The notes below the pieces were generated by a model. That model was not told the DNA's origin and did not search any database. It was given only the letters and a program-made list of their open reading frames with translations. A stretch of 64,000 nucleotides of DNA from Massilia horti (lineage in GTDB: Bacteria; Pseudomonadota; Gammaproteobacteria; Burkholderiales; Burkholderiaceae_D), in NCBI RefSeq assembly GCF_004614195.1, contig NZ_SPUM01000146.1, positions 30,015 through 94,014 on the forward strand, given 5' to 3'. A program made the position numbers and the translations under genes. Below are positions 48,344 through 57,058 of the stretch, in pieces (positions within the stretch are counted from its first letter, which is position 1; each line of letters starts with the position of its first letter).

Positions 48344-49378
48344 TTAGCAGCCGCAGCTGGCCTTCGGCGCCGACTCGAGCGTGGCCGAGCGAGTCGACAG
48401 GCCCAGCTTGGCCAGCAGTGCACGATCGTCGTTCGCTTCCGGGTTGTCGGTCGTGAGCAGCTTGTCGCCATAGAAGATCGAGTTGGCGCCGGCCATGAAG
48501 CACATTGCCTGCACCGCCTCGCCCAGCTCGCGCCGGCCGGCCGACAGGCGCACGCGCGCTTGCGGCATCGTGATGCGCGCCACCGCGATGGTGCGCACGA
48601 ACTCGATCGGATCGAGCGGCGGCAGGCCGTGCAGCGGCGTGCCTTCCACCTGAACCAGGTGGTTGATCGGCACCGATTCCGGATACGGGTTCAGGTTGGC
48701 CAGCTGCGCGATGAGGCCCGCGCGCTGCTCGCGCGTTTCGCCCATGCCGACGATGCCGCCGCAGCACACCTTCAGGCCAGCCTGGCGCACCCGGCCCAGT
48801 GTGTCGAGGCGATCCTGGTACTGACGGGTGGAGATCACGTCTTCGTAGAAATCGGGCGAGGTGTCGATGTTGTGATTGTAGTAGTCCAGACCCGCTGCGC
48901 GCAGCTGCTCGGCCTGACCTTCTTCCAGCATGCCTAGGGTGGCGCAGGTTTCCATGCCGAGCGCTTTCACTTCGCGCACCATCGCCTCCACCTTTTCCAT
49001 GTCGCGCTCTTTCGGGCTGCGCCAGGCGGCGCCCATGCAAAAGCGCGTGGCGCCGTTGGCCTTGGCCTGGCGCGCGGCGTCGACCACGGTGTCCAGGTCC
49101 AGGATCTTCTTCGCCTCCACGCCGGTGTCGTAGCGCGCGGCCTGCGGGCAGTAACCGCAGTCCTCTTCGCAGCCGCCGGTCTTGATCGACAGCAGCGTGG
49201 CCAGTTCCACGTCGCCGTCCGGGAAGTTGGCGCGGTGCGCGCTCTGGGCGCGGAACATCAGCTCGGGCAGCGGCAGCTCGAACAGCGCGAGCACGTCGGC
49301 CACCGGCCAGGTGGCGTTCGGAGCTTCCTTGATCGGCGCGGTCGGACGGTGCAGGGAGACGGCTTGGGTGTTGGACAT
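48344..49378 (-). CDS. bioB: biotin synthase
   Basis: A 344-residue radical-SAM enzyme inserting sulfur into dethiobiotin. The cluster motif is CEEDCGYC (about residues 69-76). The second cluster region (RFCMGAAWR, CCGGIVGMGE) and the RSGNRRT-like ARVRLSAGR segment follow. The C-terminal end carries CGC. It follows bioD on the minus strand with a gap of about 20 bases. Confidence 0.96.
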   Translation of the reverse strand: MSNTQAVSLHRPTAPIKEAPNATWPVADVLALFELPLPELMFRAQSAHRANFPDGDVELATLLSIKTGGCEEDCGYCPQAARYDTGVEAKKILDLDTVVDAARQAKANGATRFCMGAAWRSPKERDMEKVEAMVREVKALGMETCATLGMLEEGQAEQLRAAGLDYYNHNIDTSPDFYEDVISTRQYQDRLDTLGRVRQAGLKVCCGGIVGMGETREQRAGLIAQLANLNPYPESVPINHLVQVEGTPLHGLPPLDPIEFVRTIAVARITMPQARVRLSAGRRELGEAVQAMCFMAGANSIFYGDKLLTTDNPEANDDRALLAKLGLSTRSATLESAPKASCGC

Positions 49379-49397
49379 CTTGGTTCCTTCGGTGTGT

Positions 49398-50210
49398 TTA
49401 GGCTCGCGACGACGGCCAGCCCGGCACGCCTGCGAGGTCGATGAATTCAGCGGCCGCGGCGGCCGTCGGGTGTTCCAGGCGCGGCACGCGGCCCAGCAGC
49501 GGCGCCGGGATGCGCTGTGCCAGCGCTTCGATATTCTCGTCGAGGAAGCGCATGTTCGGGTCCGCGACGTTGGCGACCCAGCCGGCCAGCACCAGCCCGC
49601 GCGCGACGATCGCCTCGACCGTTAGCAGCGCATGGCTGATGCAGCCAAGGCGCATGCCCACCACCAGGATCACCGGCAGGCCAAGCTGCGCGGCCAGGTG
49701 GGCGCTGTCGAAGCTGTCGGTGAACGGAACCCGGAAGCCGCCCACGCCCTCGACCACGGTGGCGTCGGACGCCGCCGCGATCTCGGCATAGGCGGCCAGG
49801 ATCGGCACCGCCGTGATCTGCACGCCGTCGATCCGGGCTGCGATGTGCGGCGCGCACGGTTCGCGCAGCATGAACGGCGTCGTGATGGAAGACGGCAGGT
49901 GTACGTTCCCGGCCGCTGCCAGCATGTCGGCGTCCTCGTTGTGCAGCACGCCGTCACGCAATTCGGCGCCCGCGGCGACCGGCTTCATGCCGCATGCGCG
50001 CTGGCCGGCGCGCACCAGCTTGTGCAGGATCGCGGCGGAGATCAGCGTCTTGCCGATCTCGGTGTCGGTGCCGGTGACGAAGCAGGCAAAGCGCGAAGGC
50101 ACACCCTCGGCGGCCAGCGCTTCGGGCACCGGTTCGAGAGCAGGCGCGGTCCTGGGTTCGATGCGCACCGGGCTGGCGGCGCCCGGTTGTTCGTGATCGT
50201 CTAGGCTCAT
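49398..50210 (-). CDS. bioD: dethiobiotin synthetase
   Basis: A 270-residue P-loop enzyme closing the ureido ring of biotin with ATP and CO2. The P-loop variant GTDTEIGKT is at about residues 47-55 and the carbamate lysine region is KPVAAGAEL. The central VEGVGGFRVPFTDSF is conserved. An N-terminal extension of about 40 residues precedes the catalytic start. It is 2 bases downstream of bioF. Confidence 0.94.
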   Translation of the reverse strand: MSLDDHEQPGAASPVRIEPRTAPALEPVPEALAAEGVPSRFACFVTGTDTEIGKTLISAAILHKLVRAGQRACGMKPVAAGAELRDGVLHNEDADMLAAAGNVHLPSSITTPFMLREPCAPHIAARIDGVQITAVPILAAYAEIAAASDATVVEGVGGFRVPFTDSFDSAHLAAQLGLPVILVVGMRLGCISHALLTVEAIVARGLVLAGWVANVADPNMRFLDENIEALAQRIPAPLLGRVPRLEHPTAAAAAEFIDLAGVPGWPSSRA

Positions 50211-50211
50211 T

Positions 50212-51393
50212 TCACGTCCTTTCCAACTTGTTCAGCGCAGCGGCCAGCTGCGCGACGTCCTCGTGCGTGTGCGCGGCCGACAGCGTCACCCGCAGGCGCG
50301 CGGTGCCTGGCGCCACCGTCGGCGGGCGGATCGCCGGCACCCACAGCCCCTGCTCGTGCAGCGCTGCGGCCGCGCGCAGCGCCTCGTCATTGCTGCCGAT
50401 GATGATCGGCTGGATCGGCGTTTGCGAGGCCGGGCGCTGCCAGCGTTCCAGCCTGAGCTCGTGGTCCAGCTGCGCCACCAGCGCCGACAGGCGATCGCGC
50501 AGGGCCGCGCCTTCCTCACCGCCAATGATATCAAGGCTGGCGAGCAGTGCATGGGCCAGCGCGGGCGGCGCGGCGGTCGTGTAGATGTAGGGACGGGCGC
50601 GCTGGATCATCAGCTCGATCACGCTGGCGTGCGCCGCGACGAACGCGCCTCCGACTCCGGCCGCCTTGCCAAGCGTGCCGATATAGACCAGGTGGGGCGA
50701 GCGCAGGGCGAAGTGTTCCAGCGCTCCGCGGCCGTGTGCGCCGAGCACCCCGAAGCCGTGCGCGTCGTCGACCACCAGCCAGGCGCCGTGGCGTTCGCAC
50801 AGCTCCAGCAGGCCGGGCAGGGGGGCCAGGTCGCCATCCATCGAGAACACGCTGTCGGTGACGACGATCCTGGTGCTGGCGCTGCTTGCCGTGAGCTGGC
50901 AGGCCAGCGTGTCGAGGTCGCCGTGCGGGTAGACCGTCACGCCGGCTTTGGCCAGGCGCGCGCCGTCGATCAGCGAAGCATGGTTGAGCGCCTCGGAGAA
51001 GATCATCGCGTCCGGCTCGCTACCTAACGCGGTCAGCACCGCCAGGTTGGCCATGTAGCCGGTGCACAGGTACAGCGCCCGCGCTTCCACCAGATGCGGC
51101 GACACGAACTGCGCAACCCGCTCTTCGAACTGCGCGTGTGCGGCGCTGTGGCCGCTGACCAGGTGCGATGCGCCGCTGCCGGCGCCGTATAGTTCGGCGC
51201 CGGCGCGAAGCGCTTCGATCACGCGCGGGTGCGCCGCCAGGCCCAGGTAGTCGTTGCTGCAGAAGGCCAGCAGGGGCCGGCCGTCCACCACTTGGCGCGG
51301 CGCGCAGCGGGTTTCGGCCACGCGGCGCCGGCGTGTCAGGCTTTGTGAGGCAAGCTGGTCCAGCTTGCGGTCGATGCTTGCGATCAGGTCCAT
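50212..51393 (-). CDS. bioF: 8-amino-7-oxononanoate synthase
   Basis: A 393-residue PLP enzyme joining pimeloyl thioester and L-alanine. The family LAFCSNDYLGLAAHP (about residues 43-57), GSGASHLVSGH, DDAHGFGVLGAHGRG (cofactor aspartate) and the PLP lysine in YIGTLGKAAGVGGAF (about 241) are complete. It lies directly between bioA and bioD. Confidence 0.95.
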   Translation of the reverse strand: MDLIASIDRKLDQLASQSLTRRRRVAETRCAPRQVVDGRPLLAFCSNDYLGLAAHPRVIEALRAGAELYGAGSGASHLVSGHSAAHAQFEERVAQFVSPHLVEARALYLCTGYMANLAVLTALGSEPDAMIFSEALNHASLIDGARLAKAGVTVYPHGDLDTLACQLTASSASTRIVVTDSVFSMDGDLAPLPGLLELCERHGAWLVVDDAHGFGVLGAHGRGALEHFALRSPHLVYIGTLGKAAGVGGAFVAAHASVIELMIQRARPYIYTTAAPPALAHALLASLDIIGGEEGAALRDRLSALVAQLDHELRLERWQRPASQTPIQPIIIGSNDEALRAAAALHEQGLWVPAIRPPTVAPGTARLRVTLSAAHTHEDVAQLAAALNKLERT

Positions 51394-51397
51394 GGCT

Positions 51398-52738
51398 TCA
51401 ACCCGCGATCACAGATTCGAACACCCTGATCGTGCGCGCGGCCAGCCCTTCGATCTCGTCATCGTTAAGCACGTAAGGCGGCATCAGGTAGACGGTGCGG
51501 CCGATCGGGCGCAGCAGCAGTTCATTCTCGACCGCGCTGGAAAAGAAGCGGCGCGAGAAGGTGGCGGCGCGCTCGGGGTCCGGCTCGATGGCGTCGAACG
51601 CCAGGATCATGCCGCGCTGGCGGAAGTGGCGCGTGCGCTCGTGCCCGGCCAGCGGCGCAAGTGCCTGCGCGAGTTTGGCTGCGCGGTCGCGGTTGCGGGC
51701 CAGGACGTCGTCCTCGCGGAAGATCTGCAGCGTGGCCAGCGCAGCGCGGCAGGCCAGCGCGTTGCCGGTGTACGAGTGCGAGTGCAAAAAGCCGCGCGTG
51801 ACATCCTGGCTGTAGAAGCCCTGGTAGACCTGGCCGGTGGTGAGCACCAGCGACAGCGGCAGGTAACCGCCGCTGATACCTTTGGACAGGCACACGAAGT
51901 CAGGCCAGATCGCAGCCTGCTCGCAGGCGAAGAAGGTGCCGGTGCGTCCGCAGCCGACCGCGATCTCGTCGAGGATCAGGTGTACCTGGTGCTTGTCGCA
52001 CAGCTCGCGCAGCAGCTTCAGGTACAGCGGGCTGTGCATCGCCATGCCGGTCGCGCACTGCACCAGCGGCTCGACGATGATGGCGGCGATCTTGTTGCCG
52101 CGTTCCTCGAACAGCTGCTCGACCTCTTGAATCGCGCGCCGTGCCACGTCCTGCTCGGTTTCGCCTTCCGTGGCGCCGCGCGCGTCCGGCGAGGCGACCA
52201 CGTGCGAGGCGCGCAGCAGCGGGCCGTAGGCGTCCTTGAACAGCGCCACGTCGGTCACCGCCAGCGCGCCAACCGTCTCGCCGTGGTAGCTGCCCTGCAG
52301 GCAGACGAATTCCTGCTTGTCCGCTCTGCCGCTATTGCGCCAGTAGTGAAAGCTCATCTTGAGCGCGATCTCGACCGCCGACGCGCCGTCCGACGCGTAG
52401 AACGCATGGCCCAGCGCGTGGCCTGTCAGGGCTGCCAGCTGCTCCGACAGTTCGACGACCGGCTCATGGGTGAACCCGGCCAGCATCGCGTGTTCGAGCT
52501 TGTCGAGCTGGTCTTTCAGCGCGGCGTTGATGCGCGGGTTGGCGTGCCCGAACAGGTTGACCCACCACGAGCTGATGCCGTCCAGGTAGCGCCGGCCCTG
52601 GTGGTCGTACAGCCAGGGGCCTTGGGCGCGGCTGACGGCGATCAGCGGTACCTGTTCGTGGTGCTGCATCTGGGTGCACGGATGCCACACGCTTTTCAGG
52701 CTGCGTGCGACCCAGTCGGACGATGTTTCTTGCTTCAA
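51398..52738 (-). CDS. bioA: adenosylmethionine-8-amino-7-oxononanoate aminotransferase
   Basis: A 446-residue class III aminotransferase that uses S-adenosylmethionine as amino donor. VWHPCTQMQHHEQVPLI at the N terminus is diagnostic for BioA. Further motifs are YLDGISSWWVNLFGH, the cofactor DEIAVGCGRTG and the PLP lysine in CLSKGISGGYLPLS (about 288). First of the four bio genes; it starts 18 bases after the liuC stop, on the same transcript. Confidence 0.95.
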   Translation of the reverse strand: MKQETSSDWVARSLKSVWHPCTQMQHHEQVPLIAVSRAQGPWLYDHQGRRYLDGISSWWVNLFGHANPRINAALKDQLDKLEHAMLAGFTHEPVVELSEQLAALTGHALGHAFYASDGASAVEIALKMSFHYWRNSGRADKQEFVCLQGSYHGETVGALAVTDVALFKDAYGPLLRASHVVASPDARGATEGETEQDVARRAIQEVEQLFEERGNKIAAIIVEPLVQCATGMAMHSPLYLKLLRELCDKHQVHLILDEIAVGCGRTGTFFACEQAAIWPDFVCLSKGISGGYLPLSLVLTTGQVYQGFYSQDVTRGFLHSHSYTGNALACRAALATLQIFREDDVLARNRDRAAKLAQALAPLAGHERTRHFRQRGMILAFDAIEPDPERAATFSRRFFSSAVENELLLRPIGRTVYLMPPYVLNDDEIEGLAARTIRVFESVIAG

Positions 52739-52756
52739 AATCTGGTTCCTAATACC

Positions 52757-53545
52757 TTAATTCTCCAGCCAGGATGGCTTGCGTTTTTCGAGGAAGGCCG
52801 CAACGCCTTCGCGTGCCTCGTCGGACGCGCGGATCTCGGCGATGCGGCTGGCCGTGTCGGCCAGGAGCGCCTCGTCGACCGCCCGGCCGGCCATGTCGCG
52901 CACCAGCTTTTTCGCTTCGCGCACGGCGTGCGGGCTGTTCCTGCACAGGGTGGCCACGATGCCCGCCACCGTTTCGTCCAGCGCTTCCGGCGGCACCACT
53001 TCGTGCGCCAGGCCCATGCGCTTGGCTTCGCGCGAGTCGAAGCGCTCGGCGCTCAAGAAGTAACGGCGCGCTGCCTGTTCGCCCATCGCCTTGATCACGT
53101 ACGGCGAAATGGTGGCCGGGATCAGGCCCAGCTTGGCCTCGGACAGGCAGAAGTTGGCGGCCTCGGACGCCACCACGATGTCGCATGCGGCCACCAGGCC
53201 CATGCCACCGGCGTAGCAGTCGCCCTGCACCTTGGCCACCACCGGCCGCGGGCAGCGGTAAATCGTGTACAGCATGTCGGCCAGGCGCAGCGCGTCGGCG
53301 TGGTTCTCGTCGCGCGAGAAGCCGGCCATTTTCTTCATCCAGTTCAGGTCCGCGCCGGCGCAGAAGGCCGGTCCGTTGGCGGCCAGCACGATCGCCCGCA
53401 CCAGCTCGTTCTGGCCCAGTTCATCGAAGGCCAGCGCCAGTTCGGCGATCGAGTGCTCGTTGAAGGCGTTGCGCAGGTCCGGGCGGTTGAGCGTGACGGT
53501 GGCAACCGTGCCGGTGATCGAAATGTCGAGGGTCTGGTAGTCCAT
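52757..53545 (-). CDS. liuC: methylglutaconyl-CoA hydratase (enoyl-CoA hydratase family)
   Basis: A 262-residue crotonase-fold enzyme. The oxyanion-hole segments FCAGADLNWM (about residues 61-70) and GDCYAGGMGLVAACDIV (about 108-124) and the RYFLSAERFD region are present. In the liu route it hydrates 3-methylglutaconyl-CoA to HMG-CoA. Crotonase members look alike; the assignment rests on the place between liuD and the rest of the leucine genes. The start is the internal ATG (MDYQTL), 10 bases after the liuD stop. Confidence 0.88.
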   Translation of the reverse strand: MDYQTLDISITGTVATVTLNRPDLRNAFNEHSIAELALAFDELGQNELVRAIVLAANGPAFCAGADLNWMKKMAGFSRDENHADALRLADMLYTIYRCPRPVVAKVQGDCYAGGMGLVAACDIVVASEAANFCLSEAKLGLIPATISPYVIKAMGEQAARRYFLSAERFDSREAKRMGLAHEVVPPEALDETVAGIVATLCRNSPHAVREAKKLVRDMAGRAVDEALLADTASRIAEIRASDEAREGVAAFLEKRKPSWLEN

Positions 53546-53555
53546 GGTGAGCCCC

Positions 53556-55163
53556 TTACATGCGGAAGACGCCGAACTTGGTGTCTTCGATCGGCGCGTT
53601 GAGCGCGGCGGACAGGCCAAGGCCGAGCACCATGCGCGTGTCGGCCGGATCGATCACGCCATCGTCCCACAGACGCGCGGTGGCGTAGTACGGGTGGCCC
53701 TGGTGTTCGTACTGTTCCTTGATCGGCTGCTTGAACGCCGCCTCTTCATCAAGCGACCAGGTGCCGCCCTTGGCCTCGATGCCGTCGCGCTTGACGGTCG
53801 CCAGCACCGACGCCGCCTGGTCGCCGCCCATGACGGAGATGCGCGCGTTCGGCCACATCCACAAAAAGCGCGGCGAGAACGCGCGGCCGCACATGCCGTA
53901 GTTGCCGGCGCCGAAGCTGCCGCCGATGATCACGGTGAACTTGGGCACCGAGGCGGTGGCCACGGCAGTGACCATCTTGGCGCCGTTGCGGGCGATGCCT
54001 TCGTTTTCGTACTTGCGGCCGACCATGAAGCCGGTGATGTTCTGCAAAAAGACCAGCGGGATCTTGCGCTGGCAGCACAGCTCGATGAAGTGCGTGCCCT
54101 TGAGCGCGGACTCGGAAAACAGGATGCCGTTGTTGGCGATGATGCCGACCTTGACGCCGTAGATGTGGGCGAAGCCGCACACTAGCGTGGTGCCGTAGCG
54201 CGCCTTGAATTCGTCGAACTCGCTGCCGTCGACCACGCGCGCGATCACCTCGCGCACGTCGAAGGGCTTCCTGGTGTCGACCGGGATCACGCCGTACAGC
54301 TCTTGCGGCGCATACTTCGGCTCGGCCACTTCGCGGCGCGCGCCCTGGACCGGCTTGGTGCGGTTCAGGTTCGAGACGATCGTGCGCGCCAGTGCCAGCG
54401 CGTGCATGTCGTTCTGGGCCAGGTGGTCCGCCACGCCGGACAGGCGGGTGTGCACGTCGCCGCCGCCCAGGTCCTCGGCGCTGACTACTTCGCCGGTGGC
54501 GGCCTTCACCAGCGGCGGGCCGCCGAGGAAGATCGTGCCCTGTTCCTTGACGATGATCGATTCGTCGCTCATCGCCGGCACGTACGCGCCGCCCGCGGTG
54601 CACGAACCCATCACCACCGCGATCTGCGGAATGCCCTTGCTGGATAAGTTGGCCTGGTTGTAGAAGATGCGGCCGAAGTGGTCGCGGTCGGGGAACACGT
54701 CGTCCTGGTTGGGCAGGTTGGCGCCGCCGGAGTCCACCAGGTAGATGCAGGGCAGGTTGTTCTGGTCGGCGATCTCTTGAGCTCGCAGGTGCTTCTTGAC
54801 CGTCATCGGGTAGTAGGTGCCGCCCTTGACGGTGGCGTCGTTACAGACGATCACGCATTCCTGGCCGGCCACGCGGCCGATGCCGGTGATGATGCCGGCT
54901 GCGGGCGCGGCATTGTCGTACATCTCGAACGCCGCCAGCTGCGAGAATTCGAGGAAGGGTGTGCCGGGATCGAGCAGCATTTGCACGCGGTCGCGCGGCA
55001 GCAGCTTGCCGCGTGCGACGTGCTTTGCGCAAGCCGCCTCGCCGCCGCCCTTGGCCACCTGCGCCACCTTGGCGCGCAGGTCGTCGACCAGAAGCTGCAT
55101 GGCGGCGGCGTTGGCCTTGAAATCGTCGCCGCGTGGATTGAGTTTGCTCTCGATGTGGGGCAT
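53556..55163 (-). CDS. liuD: methylcrotonyl-CoA carboxylase, carboxyltransferase beta subunit
   Basis: A 535-residue acyl-CoA carboxyltransferase. LNPRGDDFKANAAAMQLLVDDL at the start, the KLLPRDRVQMLLDPGTPFLE segment, VIVCNDATVKGGTYYPMTVKKH, and GSFGAGNYGMCGRAFSPRFLWMWPNARISVMGG near the C terminus match MCC beta subunits. It combines with LiuB to carboxylate 3-methylcrotonyl-CoA. Usually an isovaleryl-CoA dehydrogenase gene (liuA) precedes it; here ychJ is upstream and no liuA lies in the window. Confidence 0.94.
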   Translation of the reverse strand: MPHIESKLNPRGDDFKANAAAMQLLVDDLRAKVAQVAKGGGEAACAKHVARGKLLPRDRVQMLLDPGTPFLEFSQLAAFEMYDNAAPAAGIITGIGRVAGQECVIVCNDATVKGGTYYPMTVKKHLRAQEIADQNNLPCIYLVDSGGANLPNQDDVFPDRDHFGRIFYNQANLSSKGIPQIAVVMGSCTAGGAYVPAMSDESIIVKEQGTIFLGGPPLVKAATGEVVSAEDLGGGDVHTRLSGVADHLAQNDMHALALARTIVSNLNRTKPVQGARREVAEPKYAPQELYGVIPVDTRKPFDVREVIARVVDGSEFDEFKARYGTTLVCGFAHIYGVKVGIIANNGILFSESALKGTHFIELCCQRKIPLVFLQNITGFMVGRKYENEGIARNGAKMVTAVATASVPKFTVIIGGSFGAGNYGMCGRAFSPRFLWMWPNARISVMGGDQAASVLATVKRDGIEAKGGTWSLDEEAAFKQPIKEQYEHQGHPYYATARLWDDGVIDPADTRMVLGLGLSAALNAPIEDTKFGVFRM

Positions 55164-55179
55164 TGCCGTAACCTCTTTC

Positions 55180-55620
55180 TTATTCGGGGAAACTGCCGTC
55201 CAGGTAGAACCAGCGATTCGCGCCATCTGGGCCGGGTTCGCGCACGAAGCGGCTGATTTCATGCAGCCGGTGGGCGCGCCCGTTGACCTTGAAACGGGCG
55301 ACGAATTCGACGGTGTCACTATCTGGTGGTTCCGGCAATTCTGCTTTACGTTGACGTAAACGTAAAGCAGATTCTATCTTAAGCCCGAGCCACTGGATTT
55401 TTTCATTCTGATCAATTACTGGCTCGGTGGGACGGGTGCTCGGATGCCACGTTGCAAGCAGATACGGCTCGTTTTTCAGCACGTAAGCCGTGTAACGCGA
55501 GCGCATCAGGGCTTCGGCCGTGGGCGGGATTGCTTCACCGGCAACATATGGGCCGCAACAGGTGGCGAGCGACGGGCCGCCGCAGGGGCAGGCGTCGGAA
55601 GTCTTGGGGCGAGTAGGCAT
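55180..55620 (-). CDS. YchJ-family (UPF0225, SEC-C motif) protein
   Basis: A 146-residue protein with an N-terminal zinc-type SEC-C motif (CPCGGPSLATCCGPY; cysteines at about residues 11, 13, 21, 22) and the YchJ core ALMRSRYTAYVLKNEPYLLATWH. The C-terminal VEFVARFKVNGRAHRLHEISRFVRE...WFYLDG is also typical. Between the two lies a lysine/arginine-rich insert (about residues 83-100) whose DNA is a perfect inverted repeat. Function of the family is unknown. It ends 16 bases before liuD. Confidence 0.88.
   Translation of the reverse strand: MPTRPKTSDACPCGGPSLATCCGPYVAGEAIPPTAEALMRSRYTAYVLKNEPYLLATWHPSTRPTEPVIDQNEKIQWLGLKIESALRLRQRKAELPEPPDSDTVEFVARFKVNGRAHRLHEISRFVREPGPDGANRWFYLDGSFPE
55341..55370. 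repeat. perfect 12-bp inverted repeat inside the YchJ gene
   Basis: CTGCTTTACGTT and AACGTAAAGCAG flank a 6-base spacer GACGTA, which itself repeats the ACGT theme. It encodes the LRLRQRK stretch of an apparently non-conserved insert. Such a repeat within coding sequence may be a small inserted element or a factor-binding site. Confidence 0.7.
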
Positions 55621-55658
55621 GGCGGCAATTATCCGCCATTTCCCCGGTCCCCGGTTTT

Positions 55659-55697
55659 TAGAGGTCGTTCCAAAATGAGCAGGGCAAGGAGCCGCGC
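55659..55697. repeat. family C repeat, truncated copy
   Basis: TAGAGGTCGTTCCAAAATGA followed by GCAGGGCAAGGAGCCGCG matches the left end of the full copy at 20535 with an internal deletion; the right end is missing. It lies between the YchJ start and the dadA-like stop codon. Confidence 0.8.
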
Positions 55698-55713
55698 CCC
55701 CTACGCCTGGCAG

Positions 55714-56946
55714 CTAGCGCAGCGTCAGCCCGTCGAGCGCAAACGGCGGCGCCTTGCCTTGCATGAGGTCGGCCAGCAGCGAGGCGGTGCCACAGGCGAA
55801 GGTGAAGCCCAGCGGTCCGTGACCCACGTTCAGCCACAGGTTGCTGTACGGCGTGGCGCCGATGATCGGCGCGCTGTTCGGCGTGGCCGGGCGCAGGCCT
55901 GCCCAGGCTTCGATCCTGCTGTAATCCGCTGCGCGCGGCATGGTCTCGCGCACCTGGCGCGTCAGGCTGGCCACCCGCTTTTCGTTCAGCGACAGGTCTT
56001 CGCCCACCATGTCGACCATCGCCGCCACCCGCAGCTTGTCGCCGATGCGCGCGTACAGGACCTTGCGTTCGAAGTCGGTCACGCTGATTTCCGGCGCCAC
56101 GTCGCTTGGCCGGATCGGCGCCGTGAGGCTGTAGCCCTTGAGCGGGTACAGCGGCAGCGTGATGCCGGCGCTTGATGCCAGCACGCGGCTCTGGATGCCG
56201 GCCGCCAGCACATAGGCGTCGGCCGACAGAAAGCCGGCCGAGGTCTGCAGGCCCAGGACCTTGCCGTGTTCGGTGATGATATGGTCCGCCTGGCCCTGCA
56301 CAAAGCCGGAAAAGCGCGGGTGCGATTGCAGCCGCCGTGCCAGCGCTTCACAGAACGCGTGGCAGTCCGCCACCGCTTCGCCGGTGTTGTAGATGCCGCC
56401 GGCGAACAGGTGCCCGGCCGCCGCCAGCGCGGGTTCGTTGGCCACGCATTCGGCCGCGGACCAGACCTGGCCGGCGCCGGCCTTGCTCCTGGCCTTGTCG
56501 AATGATTTTTGCGACCGGTGCACCACCAGTTTGCCGGCGTCGCGCCATTTGAATTCTTCGAGCGGGATCGCCAGTTCCAGCCGCGCCATCGCGCTGCGCG
56601 ACAGTTCGCCCAGTTCGAGCAGCTTGGCCGTGGTCTTGCGGTTCAGGTCCGCGCGGCAGTTGGCGAGGAACTGGCCCAGCCAGCGCCACTGGCGCAGATC
56701 GAATTCGGGACGAAAGCGCAGCGGGCCGTTTTCCTGGAACAGCCACTGGACGGCCTTGAGCGGCACGCCTTCGTCGGCCAGCGGCGAGACATAGCGGTAG
56801 CTGAGCTGGCCGCCGTTGGCATAGCTCGCGCCAGTGCCCACCTGGGGTGCACGTTCGAGCAGGGTGACACCGAAACCTGCTTCGAGAAGCCACCAGGCTG
56901 ATGTCACGCCGACTACGCCGCCGCCGATTACGATTACTTGCTGCAT
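55714..56946 (-). CDS. D-amino-acid dehydrogenase family flavoprotein
   Basis: A 410-residue FAD-dependent oxidoreductase of the DadA type. The dinucleotide motif VIVIGGGVVGVTSAWWLLEAG opens the protein, followed by ERAPQVGTGASYANGGQLSYRYVSPLA, the hallmark of DadA. The C-terminal FAD motif is GLRPATPNSAPIIGATPYSNLWLNVGHGPLGFTFACG. It is expected to oxidise D-amino acids to keto acids and feed electrons to the respiratory chain. It stands alone; no alanine racemase is adjacent, so a DadA orthologue call is not certain. Confidence 0.88.
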   Translation of the reverse strand: MQQVIVIGGGVVGVTSAWWLLEAGFGVTLLERAPQVGTGASYANGGQLSYRYVSPLADEGVPLKAVQWLFQENGPLRFRPEFDLRQWRWLGQFLANCRADLNRKTTAKLLELGELSRSAMARLELAIPLEEFKWRDAGKLVVHRSQKSFDKARSKAGAGQVWSAAECVANEPALAAAGHLFAGGIYNTGEAVADCHAFCEALARRLQSHPRFSGFVQGQADHIITEHGKVLGLQTSAGFLSADAYVLAAGIQSRVLASSAGITLPLYPLKGYSLTAPIRPSDVAPEISVTDFERKVLYARIGDKLRVAAMVDMVGEDLSLNEKRVASLTRQVRETMPRAADYSRIEAWAGLRPATPNSAPIIGATPYSNLWLNVGHGPLGFTFACGTASLLADLMQGKAPPFALDGLTLR

Positions 56947-57058
56947 CCCACCACGCTGTTATTCTTGGTCATAAAGCAAAAAGCTTAGGGGCTCGCCGCG
57001 TTCCCGGCTAATGAATGTAGAGCGAGACCTCATAACCGCCGGTCATGCATACGGCCTC

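Noticed and set aside
48222..49040. 273-codon upstream extension of liuB
   Set aside because: It runs through a repeat and over the bioB coding region on the same strand in another frame; biotin carboxylases begin at KILIANRGEIA.
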